Shown here: piece after piece, positions 54,922 through 64,000 of the stretch
Layout: each line of letters begins with the position of its first letter
Position numbering within the stretch: position 1 is the first letter of the stretch
NCBI GenBank assembly: GCA_029948255.1
Contig: JALIZF010001621.1
Span: 1-64,000, forward strand
Origin: Telmatactis stephensoni
Lineage: Eukaryota > Cnidaria > Anthozoa > Actiniaria > Isophelliidae
Direction of reading: 5' to 3'
DNA: 64,000 nucleotides
Notes under the pieces: generated by a model
Database searches by the model: none
Seen by the model: the letters and a program-made list of their open reading frames with translations, nothing else
Told to the model about the DNA's origin: nothing
Program-made: the position numbers and the translations under genes

Positions 54922-55537
54922 TTATTCTTGCTCATCCTCTGATTCCTCAAATTGAACTGTGGGCTGTGATGGATGCATCGGACAGCTTTTATTTTTTTTA
55001 TTGTGCCCTGGTTGATGACAAGCAGAACATGTTTGGTCCCGTGCTACACTAAACAGAGTGTAGGTATAATAGAATTGCTGTGTACGAATTTTAGAAGTTA
55101 TAGCAATGAACCTTTTTGTATTCTGATTGGTTCCGCACCATTCCATTGTTTTAATGGATTTATTTAAATGTTCCAATGCTACACAAGAAAAATATCCATA
55201 CCCCCAATTAAACATTTCAAACCAAAACTTCATTTGTTTTGGAATATGATCTCTTAGTATGTGGAGGTATGGAAGGTTTGCAGTGCACTGGGCAGGACCA
55301 TACTGCTTCATATTCTGAAAAAATGATTCGCATCTTTCCATACTAGTGGATACTCGATCAACAGTTGTTTTGCAGTCCCATAGGTCTCTGAAATTAAAAA
55401 TTTTGATTATAATAAACTGTACTTACATAGAATTTAATATCAATGACTGTTCTAATCACTATATAATAATATAAATTTATACATAAGAATTAAATAGTTT
55501 ATATTTCTCATTGTAAACATTTGTTGACAAATAAACT

Positions 55538-55668
55538 GGGCCCGGTTGTACGAAGGTTGGATAAAGTTATCCACCGGATAAGAGTTATCCACTGTATAGA
55601 TTTTGTATATATTTTATCCGCTGGATAAGGATTTCATAGCGCTATTCACCCTTCATACAACCGGACCT
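55538..55668. mobile_element. 131-bp MITE with GGGCCCGGTTGTACGAAGG ends
   Basis: The right end cttcatacaaccggacct is the reverse complement with two changes. Interior words ggataa/ttatcc pair repeatedly (ttatccaccggataa), so the whole folds into a hairpin. It lies in the intron 23 bp from the exon 55691..55773 donor. A relative seems to lie near 20340-20425. Confidence 0.75.
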
Positions 55669-57639
55669 AGGAGTTTAGTGTAAGGCTTACCTTGCTATGT
55701 CATCAAATTGACTGTATAAGCACTGCAACTGTCTGAACTTCAAAAAACTTGGGCAGTTCCATGTTTCAGAGGGCTAAAATGAATGATTGAGAAAATGGAT
55801 GGAAAAATATAATAACTATGAAGACAAAAGGGGATATAAGAGCAAAAGAATATAGAAGAGTAGGGGTAAATGCAAAGACAAGCTATTTGCAGAACATTAG
55901 AGTAAATGGACCATTATAAACATTTTAAGAATTTATTGCAGTAGTTTTATAGATCATTTCTGATCTGTTTTGGAAATTAGTTTAGAATTAACCCATTTGG
56001 GAATACTAATAGAGTTTGTATTGTATTAATTACTCGTGCCCAGGCCTTTAGGCCGGGAACGAGTTATAAATTGCAAATGTTTTTTTTTCTCTTTTCGTCC
56101 TCAGCTATTTCTGATTGGTTCGTTCTAAGGAACCTCTGAGTAATGGTTAAGAACGTAAAAACAATGCCCTTCATTCATCATTCCTCTAGGAGGCGTGAGC
56201 TCCTCGAAGCTGGGGAATAAAGACTCGGGCAGGATTTAATGGCGGACAATGGCTGGAGTACAGCTTTAAAAACAGGCCCTTTGAGCAGTAAAAAAAGCAA
56301 AGTCGAGCTTTTTACTCGAGGCATACCCAACTCCATTATAAGAGCGTTAGAATGGACAGCTATTTTGAACTCGGTCTCCGATTCTGCGACCAAAAAATGA
56401 ATTCTAAAGGGACTTCTTCAAGTTGTACACTTTCCCCGTCTCAAGCATCAGATGTAAGCCAGAATTGGCGGGCTCTTATCATCAAAGCAGAGTGCCCCTC
56501 ACAGTTCTCACTGCATATGTTGCTAAATGAACAGCAATAGAGGGAAGTCAATGGTATATTTCCCGTCAAACAGTTATGAAAGCTAATGGGGCCGGTTTTT
56601 GTACTAAATTTGAATATCGAAAACGAAGGAGACTGAAGCTCTGTGTTGTACGTGCTCTGATGATCTGATAGTATGCGTGTTTTATGTTTTCATATTAAAA
56701 TATGAAAGAAAAATGTAGATGAGTAGTTACTATGTTAGTGAGTCGGTTGTAGAGCCTTTACGACAAACAATTCAGACGATAAGTGAAATAAAATCAACTC
56801 AAAGAACAAGATATTCGCTTGAATTTTACGAGGTCTTAAAGAAAACAAGACTTTTGGAATGTGGGGTCAAGGCGGATTGGCAAAAATCTGTCACGGAGCT
56901 CTGGAAGATAAGTAGGGCTTATCAAAGTAGTCGTCACCCAGGTTGATTGTACACAAACGTACAATTAGCTACAATTATTGACGGACTGAGCGTTTGTGTC
57001 AGTACTTCAGATCGATAGAATAAAATGAGAGATTGAACACTCTATGTGGTTGAATTCTATTTATCTTTGGTTTGATCATCTTGAACATGTCTAAAAATGT
57101 AAATAATTTGGCCGTCACGGTAGACTATTTATAGTGGATCTAAGTGCGACAGACCTCTCCTATAAACAGGGCCTCACCTTGGGCACGAGTGAACACACGA
57201 GTGCGTCTAGTTACCTTAAAAAAACATTCGAGCAGCTTCCTGGAATTCTTCTCTAGCAACTTGCAATCATTCCCTGTCATTTTCAGGGTACTACTTCCAT
57301 CGTAGAATTTCTTCTTACTGTATAATTATAAAAAAATATAGAACAGCACGCGCGTCTCTGTCCTCTGATATAAACAGTCAACAGGCAATCAGAGCGCATG
57401 TTATATATAAAATATTTTATAAAGTAAAATGCATAAAGTATATTGTGTCTATAACAACCATTGTCCTAATTCACAATGACATCACACATACAAACAATGT
57501 GCTTAAGCAGAAAGGATCATAGGGATAGAGACAAGTTAAAAGAAAAATAAGTTTAAACAAGATAACCTAAGAAATAAGGCCAACACATCATATTATGAGA
57601 AAACACAAACATCGAGAGATATTCCAAAAAAAACTGGTT

Positions 57640-57925
57640 TCAGCCTTATTTTAATATCGTTGCCATGGTAACACCAATTACACTGAAACTGACAAAAAAC
57701 CTAGAGCTGCTCGAGTTTGAGAGAGATGATAGAAAAATTGATTTTGGCCATCTTTGTTTATCATCGCCATGGCAACACAAATACAAGAGAAACAGACAAA
57801 AATCAAAACTTTGATTCAAGTCCAATAACTAGAGTGCAAAAACCATTTGGTCAAGAGTAAGTTGCTCAATTCGTGAAGTGAAAAACGGAAGCATAGTCAA
57901 TAAAAAACTATATCGAGCCACCTTA
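57640..57925. repeat. Dispersed repeat, second copy of the 40028-40371 family (reverse orientation)
   Basis: Ends tatcgagccacctta at its right edge; shares at least eight ordered words with the copy near CFAP54. It lies just beyond the donor of exon 57943..58142. Confidence 0.7.
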
Positions 57926-58162
57926 CTGAGCATTTTGTGTACCTGTTATAATAAGCTTCAATCTGGTAGGCAAGGTAACCACAATTTATGCTTCTCAATG
58001 CATCTGGTAGCTTCCCTTCCTGCCCCCTCTTAGAGACAATCAAAAACAGCATTTTCCATAAACTTCTGTGTATGGCAAGTACTAGATGTAAGCCACATGG
58101 AAGAAGACAGCTTTTACTGAAGGCAGAAAATATTGGCACTCCCTACAAATCAATATTATATA

Positions 58163-58440
58163 AAATGTTAGAAATAGGATTACGAGAAGATTTGCCATTG
58201 TTTTAATTTGGATATTTCGGCCTTTCTCTAAAGGCCATCAACAGCAACTAACATTAGTTTACATGCAAAATTAGTTTAAAAGACTCAGGGGAATTGATTG
58301 GCCCTGCTCCCCTGAGCATTTTAAACTAATTTTGCATGTAAACTAATGTTAGTTGCTGTTGATGGCATTTGGAGAAAGGCTGAAATATCCAAATTAAGAA
58401 CAATGACAAATCTTCTTTTAATCCTATTTCTAATTAAGTT
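58163..58440. mobile_element. 278-bp long hairpin next to a splice acceptor
   Basis: Left arm 58163-58296 and right arm 58313-58440; the inner 60 bp (ggccatcaacagcaactaac ...) are exact, the outer part about 90% identical. The loop itself pairs (ctcagggg / cccctgag). It starts about 20 bp from the acceptor of exon 57943..58142. Confidence 0.85.
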
Positions 58441-59343
58441 GTATGCCCAAAGAAACATATATAAAATGTTAAAATAATGTTATTACAGTGGTGCAATTTA
58501 TGTTGTACTTACAGTTTGACCAAAGTGTGATTGGTGGAAATTAGTGTAAGCAGTTGTTCCTTTTTTTGGTTCAACTCCAAGTTCTTTTTCAGCCTTTTCA
58601 CCCCAATCAATAATCTTTTTTATGCTTTGAGGGAGAGATGTAGATGGCTTACTGCTATCCCACTCTGTAATTTTCTTTTGGCACCAGTAGCAACCATAAA
58701 GTGATGTACACAGACATTTACCAAGAGTTTCCTTTAAATGTCCCAGATCAGCAATAAAAAATATCACTACATTAAATGTTTCTTTTGAACAAGTTTCCTG
58801 CACATGCTGATCTTCTGTCTGGTTCGGCTTGGGATTGTTGTGTATATTAAGGGTTAGGCCATTCTGCACAGCATCAGTTACATCCTTGTAATGGGCTTTC
58901 ATATGAGAGGATATGAATTGCCTATTTTCTGGACCTCTCCATATCGATGACAAAAACTGCCCATTTGGAGAATTTATCAAGTCTGTCAAGTTCAATATTG
59001 AAAATGACATTTGCTCGGTTGGCTGACGAGCACCAGCTCTAAAGCTATCACCAGTTTCTCTTAAGTACAATGTCCTTTTGTTTGAATCTAGTGATTTGTA
59101 TAATTCTGGTCTTTCACTCTTCAAGTGCTTAAATAATCTCTCTTGTTGGTCAACACTTGGGAACTCAAACTTTGAAAACAAAAGGTTGGAGACAATTCTT
59201 TGTATTGTATCAGCAAATTTTGTTGTAGCACACATACAGTCCTGTTTTTCTGTAGCATTACTTTCATAATCAATATCAAGTTGTGCTGAATATTTAACAA
59301 CATCCTCATATTTTGCCAAGTGAACATTTCCATTAAGGAGCAC

Positions 59344-60004
59344 TTTTTAGCAGCATTATATTCCCTTTGAGTTAGACTTGTTCTGCCAAACAATAATTCT
59401 GCTTAATCATGTACACTTATAATCCTTGGACTGGGTTTTGTTAGCTTACATAAAATATCACTGCACAACTCACTTTCTTCAATGGCACTGGCTACAACAT
59501 CTGGATCATTCTGACAAAGATAATGAATATAGCTCTTTACATCATCGAATGAAGTAAACTTAACTGCTTCGTGAACCAAAGCATTTCGTTCCTTTTTTTA
59601 TCTTCCTTTCAAGCTACTAGTTGGCCCTGCATTTCTTGTTTTAGTTTTCTGCAAACTGTCTAATAATGGATATTGTAAATCACTAAGTGGCTTACGCTTT
59701 GCTGACGGACTATCATTATCAGTGGTTGTTTGTTGGTCACGTGTGCGCTTTTTTCGTCTATTACCTGTTGTACTAGCAAAGAGTTTTAAAACTTCATTTC
59801 TTGTGAGGCCAAAAAATGCAAAACCAGATAGATTTTTTTTGTAGCTATCAAGTTTTAGGAACTCAAAAACATTCTTTGTAGCTCTAGTTGGGTTTACTCT
59901 CAGAGGTCTTGTAAATAATTTCGTTTCCACTGAATACTTCACAATTGAATATTGGACCACATCCATTGGAGCCACTTTTGATTTTACACGACACTTTATA
60001 TGCT
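59344..60004 (-). pseudogene. Second copy of the WSG-FFG domain, with two in-frame stops
   Basis: Open from a TTTAG at about 60004: KCRVKSKVAPMDVVQYSIVK, then NPTRATKNVFEFLKLDSY and LSGFAFFGLTRNEVLKLF, aligned throughout with the first copy. A basic segment (RRKKRTRDQQ) follows. After the stop at 59598-59600 the same frame continues sensibly (ALVHEAVKFTSFDDVKSYIH), and again after the stop at 59403-59405 (LFGRTSLTQREYNAAKK), so both stops look like mutations rather than true ends. Confidence 0.55.
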
Positions 60005-60763
60005 AAACCAATTAGCAATTACTAATTGCAGGGCTTCATATCCTGGCCGAAGTTGAATAGAAATGTTGTTATGTTTGTATGACCATTTCAATTCATCTCT
60101 AGGGGGATCAAGCCCAATTGTCTTAACCCCCAGCCAGTTAACTGTTTTGCCTTCCTTGAGGGCAATGTTGACTAAGTCAATTCCATCTGGATTCTCTTGC
60201 TTCTCACCACAGATGGTCTCAGTACATATTTGTTCTTGGCTTGTTTGAATGGTTGTGTTGCAATAATTATTGTCATCTGGTACTTCAGCTTCAGGATCGG
60301 AGCTGCAGTGTGGAATCAAACTATTACCATTACTTTCGAGAGCTATCACCAACTGATTAGCATGAACGTTATGTTGTCCGGAATTGTTGGAATTATTATT
60401 CGGATTTACAGCTAGCCTTTTGAATACATCTTTTCTCACAAAACCGAAAAAATCTGGTCCAGACCAGTGCTTTGTTGTGGAGACACCAACTTTATGCAAA
60501 AAGGTATTAGCAGCACTAGTAGGGGTTGTAGCAACAATTTCTACCTCTTTCTCTTTGCATGAGCATTTAAAAAGTGGAGCTATTTGCGGTTTAATGATCT
60601 CATAACAGATTGAAACGTGTTCTCCATTGTCAAAAATGATTGTTCTTTCTGCTTTATAGCCTGAATTAATATGATATAAACCCCCATTCGGTGACGAGCG
60701 AATCCAGGGGTTGTTTTCCTGTTCGACATGAACAATGGACCAATGGACACCATCCGCTTCCAC
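59996..60763 (-). CDS. N-terminal frame of the damaged gene: first copy of the WSG-FFG domain plus the NGN/SDPE motif
   Basis: 255 codons open after TAG, with GTG but no nearby ATG at its start, so it is probably an internal exon. Residues about 60-125 hold AVE-type strands, then TPTSAANTFLHKVGV and HWSGPDFFGFVRKDVFKRL; residues about 134-180 hold the QLVIALESNGN and SDPEAEVP motifs shared with the plus-strand protein at 53186. The frame ends at NWFSI then TAA; a TTTAG next to that stop could be the acceptor of the following exon, which is in another frame. Confidence 0.55.
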   Translation of the reverse strand: MEADGVHWSIVHVEQENNPWIRSSPNGGLYHINSGYKAERTIIFDNGEHVSICYEIIKPQIAPLFKCSCKEKEVEIVATTPTSAANTFLHKVGVSTTKHWSGPDFFGFVRKDVFKRLAVNPNNNSNNSGQHNVHANQLVIALESNGNSLIPHCSSDPEAEVPDDNNYCNTTIQTSQEQICTETICGEKQENPDGIDLVNIALKEGKTVNWLGVKTIGLDPPRDELKWSYKHNNISIQLRPGYEALQLVIANWFSI

Positions 60764-61149
60764 TTTACTCTACTTTTTCTTTCACACATTCGATAAATTC
60801 CATAGCTTCTTTCTTTCTTGTTAAACCTGTTGAAATTCAAGACAGGCTTCAGCGTTCAATTGACGATTCTTATTCAAAACAAGACGCTTAAAAACACCAA
60901 TTTAGATTGTAGATCCTAATTATCCCCTAAAATCCCCCAAACAGATTCTACTGAGTAATTGTAAAAGCAAAAATACTTACCATTAATCGATTTTTATAAA
61001 TAAAACACCGTTGAAAAGCCCTTGAAATTTCCATCGAAGACAGCCATTTTGCAAATTCAGCACACCAAACCTGCGCATGCACTCTTTGCCGTAAAGTCGC
61101 TGAATGCGTAATTTTTTTCTCGAAATGCAAATTTACGCAAATGAGAAAT

Positions 61150-61700
61150 GTATCAAATTTGCCTTTCTGTTAAATAATATGAAATCGCCGTGCAATTCAT
61201 TCTGATCCATATAAGAACCATTCTTGTAATAGAACAGCTCTAGTTATGACATACATTTTCAATCGGGATAAGAAGTTTGTAAAGTTAAATTAGATGCAAA
61301 CCAAATTTATTAGCTCTTGTTATGACTGTCACTGTAAAATACTGTTTGAATTATTATGCAGGGCTGTCAGAATCATTTTAAGTAGATGGTTAATTGTTAA
61401 AAGTAGCCGTCTGTGACCCATGCGCGGCCAAAGGGGGGTCTGGGGGCATGCCCCCCCCAGGAAATTTTGAAATATTGATGCTTGGAAATGCAATTTCCAG
61501 CATTTTGAGGGGTATTTATCACACATTTGTAAAATATCTTCAATGTCCAACTCAACAAATAATTTTTAACAAAAAAGCATCAACATTTTATTATATGATT
61601 GAAATACATTACAAATGTCCTTCCTTATTTTTCAAGGAGAAGAAAACAATAATTTTATAACTTGGATTTTAATATCAAATAATGTCAAAACATAAAACCA
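61150..61700. other. Intergenic spacer with a G-rich repeat fragment
   Basis: Contains ggccaaaggggggtctgggggcatgccccccccagg (61427-61461 region), a palindromic G/C patch of a kind common in repeat ends. No gene seen. Confidence 0.4.
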
Positions 61701-61704
61701 AAGT

Positions 61705-64000
61705 TTAAACTTCCGAGTCAGAATCAATTTCATCAGAGTAATCACTTTCATAATCAAAAACCTTCTCGGGTGGAAGTTTTAACTGTGCAGTAAGCCATTC
61801 CATGTCCCTTTCAAGGTTGTCTATTTGGATTTCATTATTTGCCAACTGTTCTTCTAGAGCACAAATATGCAGAGAATCATCTTCTGGTGTTTGATCTGTT
61901 TGTGCAGCTGCATCAACGACTAAAGTGTTAGCTGTTGAGGCTTGGACTTTTGGCTTGGCTTTACAAAGCTTTTTCCGATTACTGCACCATCTTTTGACAG
62001 TGGCTTCAATTAATGGTCCACATTCATTAACATCAGGCCCATTAATGGTAACATGCATGAGAGATTCCAGCATGTCATTTTTCATGCTACTCCGCGTCTT
62101 GTCTTCAGTCTTTTTACAGCAGAAGCTCCCCTCTCAGGCCATGCATTGGATACTGGTAATGAAAGGCAAACTTCAGCAATGTAGAGCAGACCAGGTATGA
62201 AATGCTGATAAGTCGTGCGCATGGCGATCATATGTTGTAATGTCCATTCTGTAGATGTTTGTGAGACCAAGTTCTTGTTTTTTTGAGGATGCATTATGTG
62301 TTGAGGTATTTCACTCTTTAACTTCAGCAGATTGTATTTGAATTTTTTCCACACATTCTAATTCTTCTTTGAATTCTTCTTTACTTTCGTTTTCTTGAAA
62401 AAAATGGTCAGCAAGGATTCCCACTTCACTGATACCATATTCTTTAAATTCATCATCTGACCTGCAAGGTATTGCCATAGGATCAAAGATCTTAAAAGCA
62501 TTGAGTACTGGGAGACTTCCAGCAAATCTATTCTCAATGTTTTCTATCAATGCGTCAACATACTTCTTAGTCAAGTTATTAAGATATTGCTCATTGGAGG
62601 AAGTGAGTTTTAACTCACAACTTGAAAGTCTTCCTTTATCTAGTGGGTCAGCCTTCAAGTTTTTAGTTGGCGTTTGGCTTGAAGCAATCTCTTTAAGCTG
62701 ATCAATGGTGTATTTAATAGCAGGATCAATAGCTGAAAAAGAAATATTTCCTCTTTGAAATGCTCTACTGAGATGAGAAAGAGGTGGTAAAACCTCATGT
62801 AGAAGGTATACCGTTGAAAGAAATTTGATATGTGCTACTTGTTTAAGAAGGCCAATTGCTGTACTATCATTCTCTTCTTTGTAAAGTCTTAGAGTCTGTG
62901 TTAGAGGGAGGAAGTCTTCATAAACTCCACTAATGGCCATTTCTGTGGACAACCACCTGGTCCTACAAGCCTTCTTGAACTTTTTTGCAATAACTTTCTT
63001 GCAATCACTTGATAGTTCTAAGGACTTTGCATTAACGACTGCTTTGGCATATGAAGCACTTTTTTTGGCAGAATTTTTGAGTTAAGATCTTTTCAACTGT
63101 TTTGATGAAAGAAATATCATCATTGGCATCCCCACATGCCAGTGCTAGTCTATGACATATACAATGTATATTTAGAACCAATTTGCATTCTCTTCTAATC
63201 AGAGCAGCAACTCCATTGTTTCTGCCTGTCATAACGCTACATCCATCAGTAGCAATACCTGTCAACTTGCTTCTGTCGAGCTCTGACTTATCCATTTGCT
63301 GAAATATTGTGTTTTTGATTGCAATGGAATTTGCTGAAGTGAATTCTTCTAAAACATCATTGACCGCAAGAAATTGAACAACAGCTTTGCTGGAATCTTG
63401 ATCAACATACTGGACAAAAGTGATCACCTGCTCCTTGTTAGAAACATCACAAACCTCATCACAAAGAATGCTGAAGCAGTTTGCCATGCGGATTTTCTGT
63501 TGGACTTGTTCTTTTAAAGCTTGACCAAGGAAAAGGAACATTTCCCTTACAGAACCTGTTGAACGGTGTTGAAAATACTCAATATCTGGAAGTTTTAGTT
63601 TTTGTAAAAGTTCCAGGAGACTTGTAAATTTACAGTTTGGTAGTTCTTCTTTTGCTATCCAATAGAGTGTGAGAAAAGATTGGTAATATACATCTTCTCT
63701 AACTTGATCTTTTTTGTCAATCTGCTTCTGGAAAGTAGAAACTCTGTTCATCAGTTCAGCCTCAACTGATGCTGCATGCTGTGCAGTAGACATGTGTTCT
63801 TCCACTGTCTTTCTTTTGTAACGGACTGAAGCTTCCAGGTTAAATTTCTTTGTTTTGTTTTGAGGATTCATTGAATTGTTCTTTCTACAGATAATACAAT
63901 ACATTCCCTCTCCTTCTACATAAACTAACCAGTGATAACCAGTTTTGTCACAGTAACTTAGTTCATGATCTAGAATCCAAGCATGTTGAAATCGGTCTTT
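61705..64000 (-). pseudogene. hAT-type transposase with N-terminal zinc finger (KIAA1586-like), frameshifted and cut by the window end
   Basis: Segments in transcript order: 64000..63032, then about 63075..62311, then 62354..62082, then 62090..61705. The first is open to the window edge (RFQHAWILDHELSYCDKTGY, then MYCIICRKNNS), a TTF/BED-like zinc finger. It continues with SILCDEVCDVSNKEQ and GIATDGCSVMTGRNNG ... LVLNIHCICHRLALA, the first catalytic Asp residues and the CHR(L)A motif of hAT transposases. WLSTEMAISG follows in a second frame. The hAT C-terminal dimerisation region is in the third (LLYIAEVCLSLPVSNAWPER) and fourth frames. There are three frame breaks, near 63075, 62345 and 62090. 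The last 120 residues add an acidic coiled-coil tail. Confidence 0.88.

Larger units (their letters stand above)
54922..60763 (-). pseudogene. Large multi-exon gene of unknown family, damaged (two in-frame stops and frame breaks)
   Basis: In transcript order: frame 60763..59996; frame 59975 to about 59344, interrupted by stops at 59598-59600 and 59403-59405; a frame change in an A-run at about 59343-59349; exon to 58513; exons 57943..58142, 57215..57317, 55691..55773, 54922..55387. The last five are joined by GT-AG introns with closing phases and read LPCGLHLVLAIHRSLWKMLF, FYDGSSTLKMTGNDCKLLEK, WNCPSFLKFRQLQ, FWFEMFNWGYGYFSCVALEH and end in a CSACHQPGHNKKNKSC cluster and an acidic tail. A domain of about 70 residues occurs twice near the N-terminus (core WSG.DFFGF and LSGFAFFGL). 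A possible first exon with a good GTAAG donor is at about 60976-61130. Intact 3' exons with a damaged 5' half suggest a recent break, or assembly errors. Confidence 0.6.

Overview
The window is animal nuclear DNA. Its genes are split by GT-AG introns, its introns are full of short inverted-repeat elements, tRNA-headed SINE fragments and microsatellites, and it holds several classes of eukaryotic transposon. The coding style and repeat types suit a cnidarian (coral or sea anemone), but this is an inference; no species marker is present.

Region 1 (1 to about 40,000, minus strand) is essentially one gene: CFAP54, a cilia- and flagella-associated protein of the central-apparatus C1d projection of motile cilia. 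I traced 58 consecutive coding exons, from a start codon at 39,811-39,813 to position 222, where the gene runs off the window. Every intron I propose has GT-AG ends and the phases close from exon to exon, giving 8,591 coding bases (about 2,863 residues), close to the size of vertebrate CFAP54. Introns carry MITE-like hairpins, SINE fragments and many tandem repeats. In two places the tandem repeat has copied the end of an exon together with its 5' splice site.

Region 2 (about 40,028 to 44,051) is a pile-up of non-autonomous elements. There is an older dispersed repeat in the CFAP54 upstream flank, and then two relatives of one inverted-repeat family with ends GGGCGACCCTATA. One is 1.35 kb; the other is a 2.3 kb foldback made of two facing copies.

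Region 3 (44,858-48,635) is a structurally complete PIF/Harbinger transposon. It has terminal inverted repeats of about 36 bp that are nearly identical, an intact 395-residue DDE transposase on the plus strand, and a three-exon Myb/SANT-like protein on the minus strand, arranged tail to tail.

Region 4 (48,636 to about 52,660) holds no host gene: a 1.0 kb element with TTAA ends and two facing fragments of a Penelope-like reverse transcriptase.

Region 5 (53,010-61,130) is the least explained part. A plus-strand open frame of 266 codons and a large, damaged, multi-exon minus-strand gene share a conserved motif. The minus-strand gene also carries a duplicated domain (WSG...FFG core) and a terminal CCHC-like cluster. 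I do not recognise the family.

Region 6 (61,705-64,000, minus) is a hAT-type transposase with an N-terminal zinc finger, broken by at least three frameshifts and cut by the window edge.
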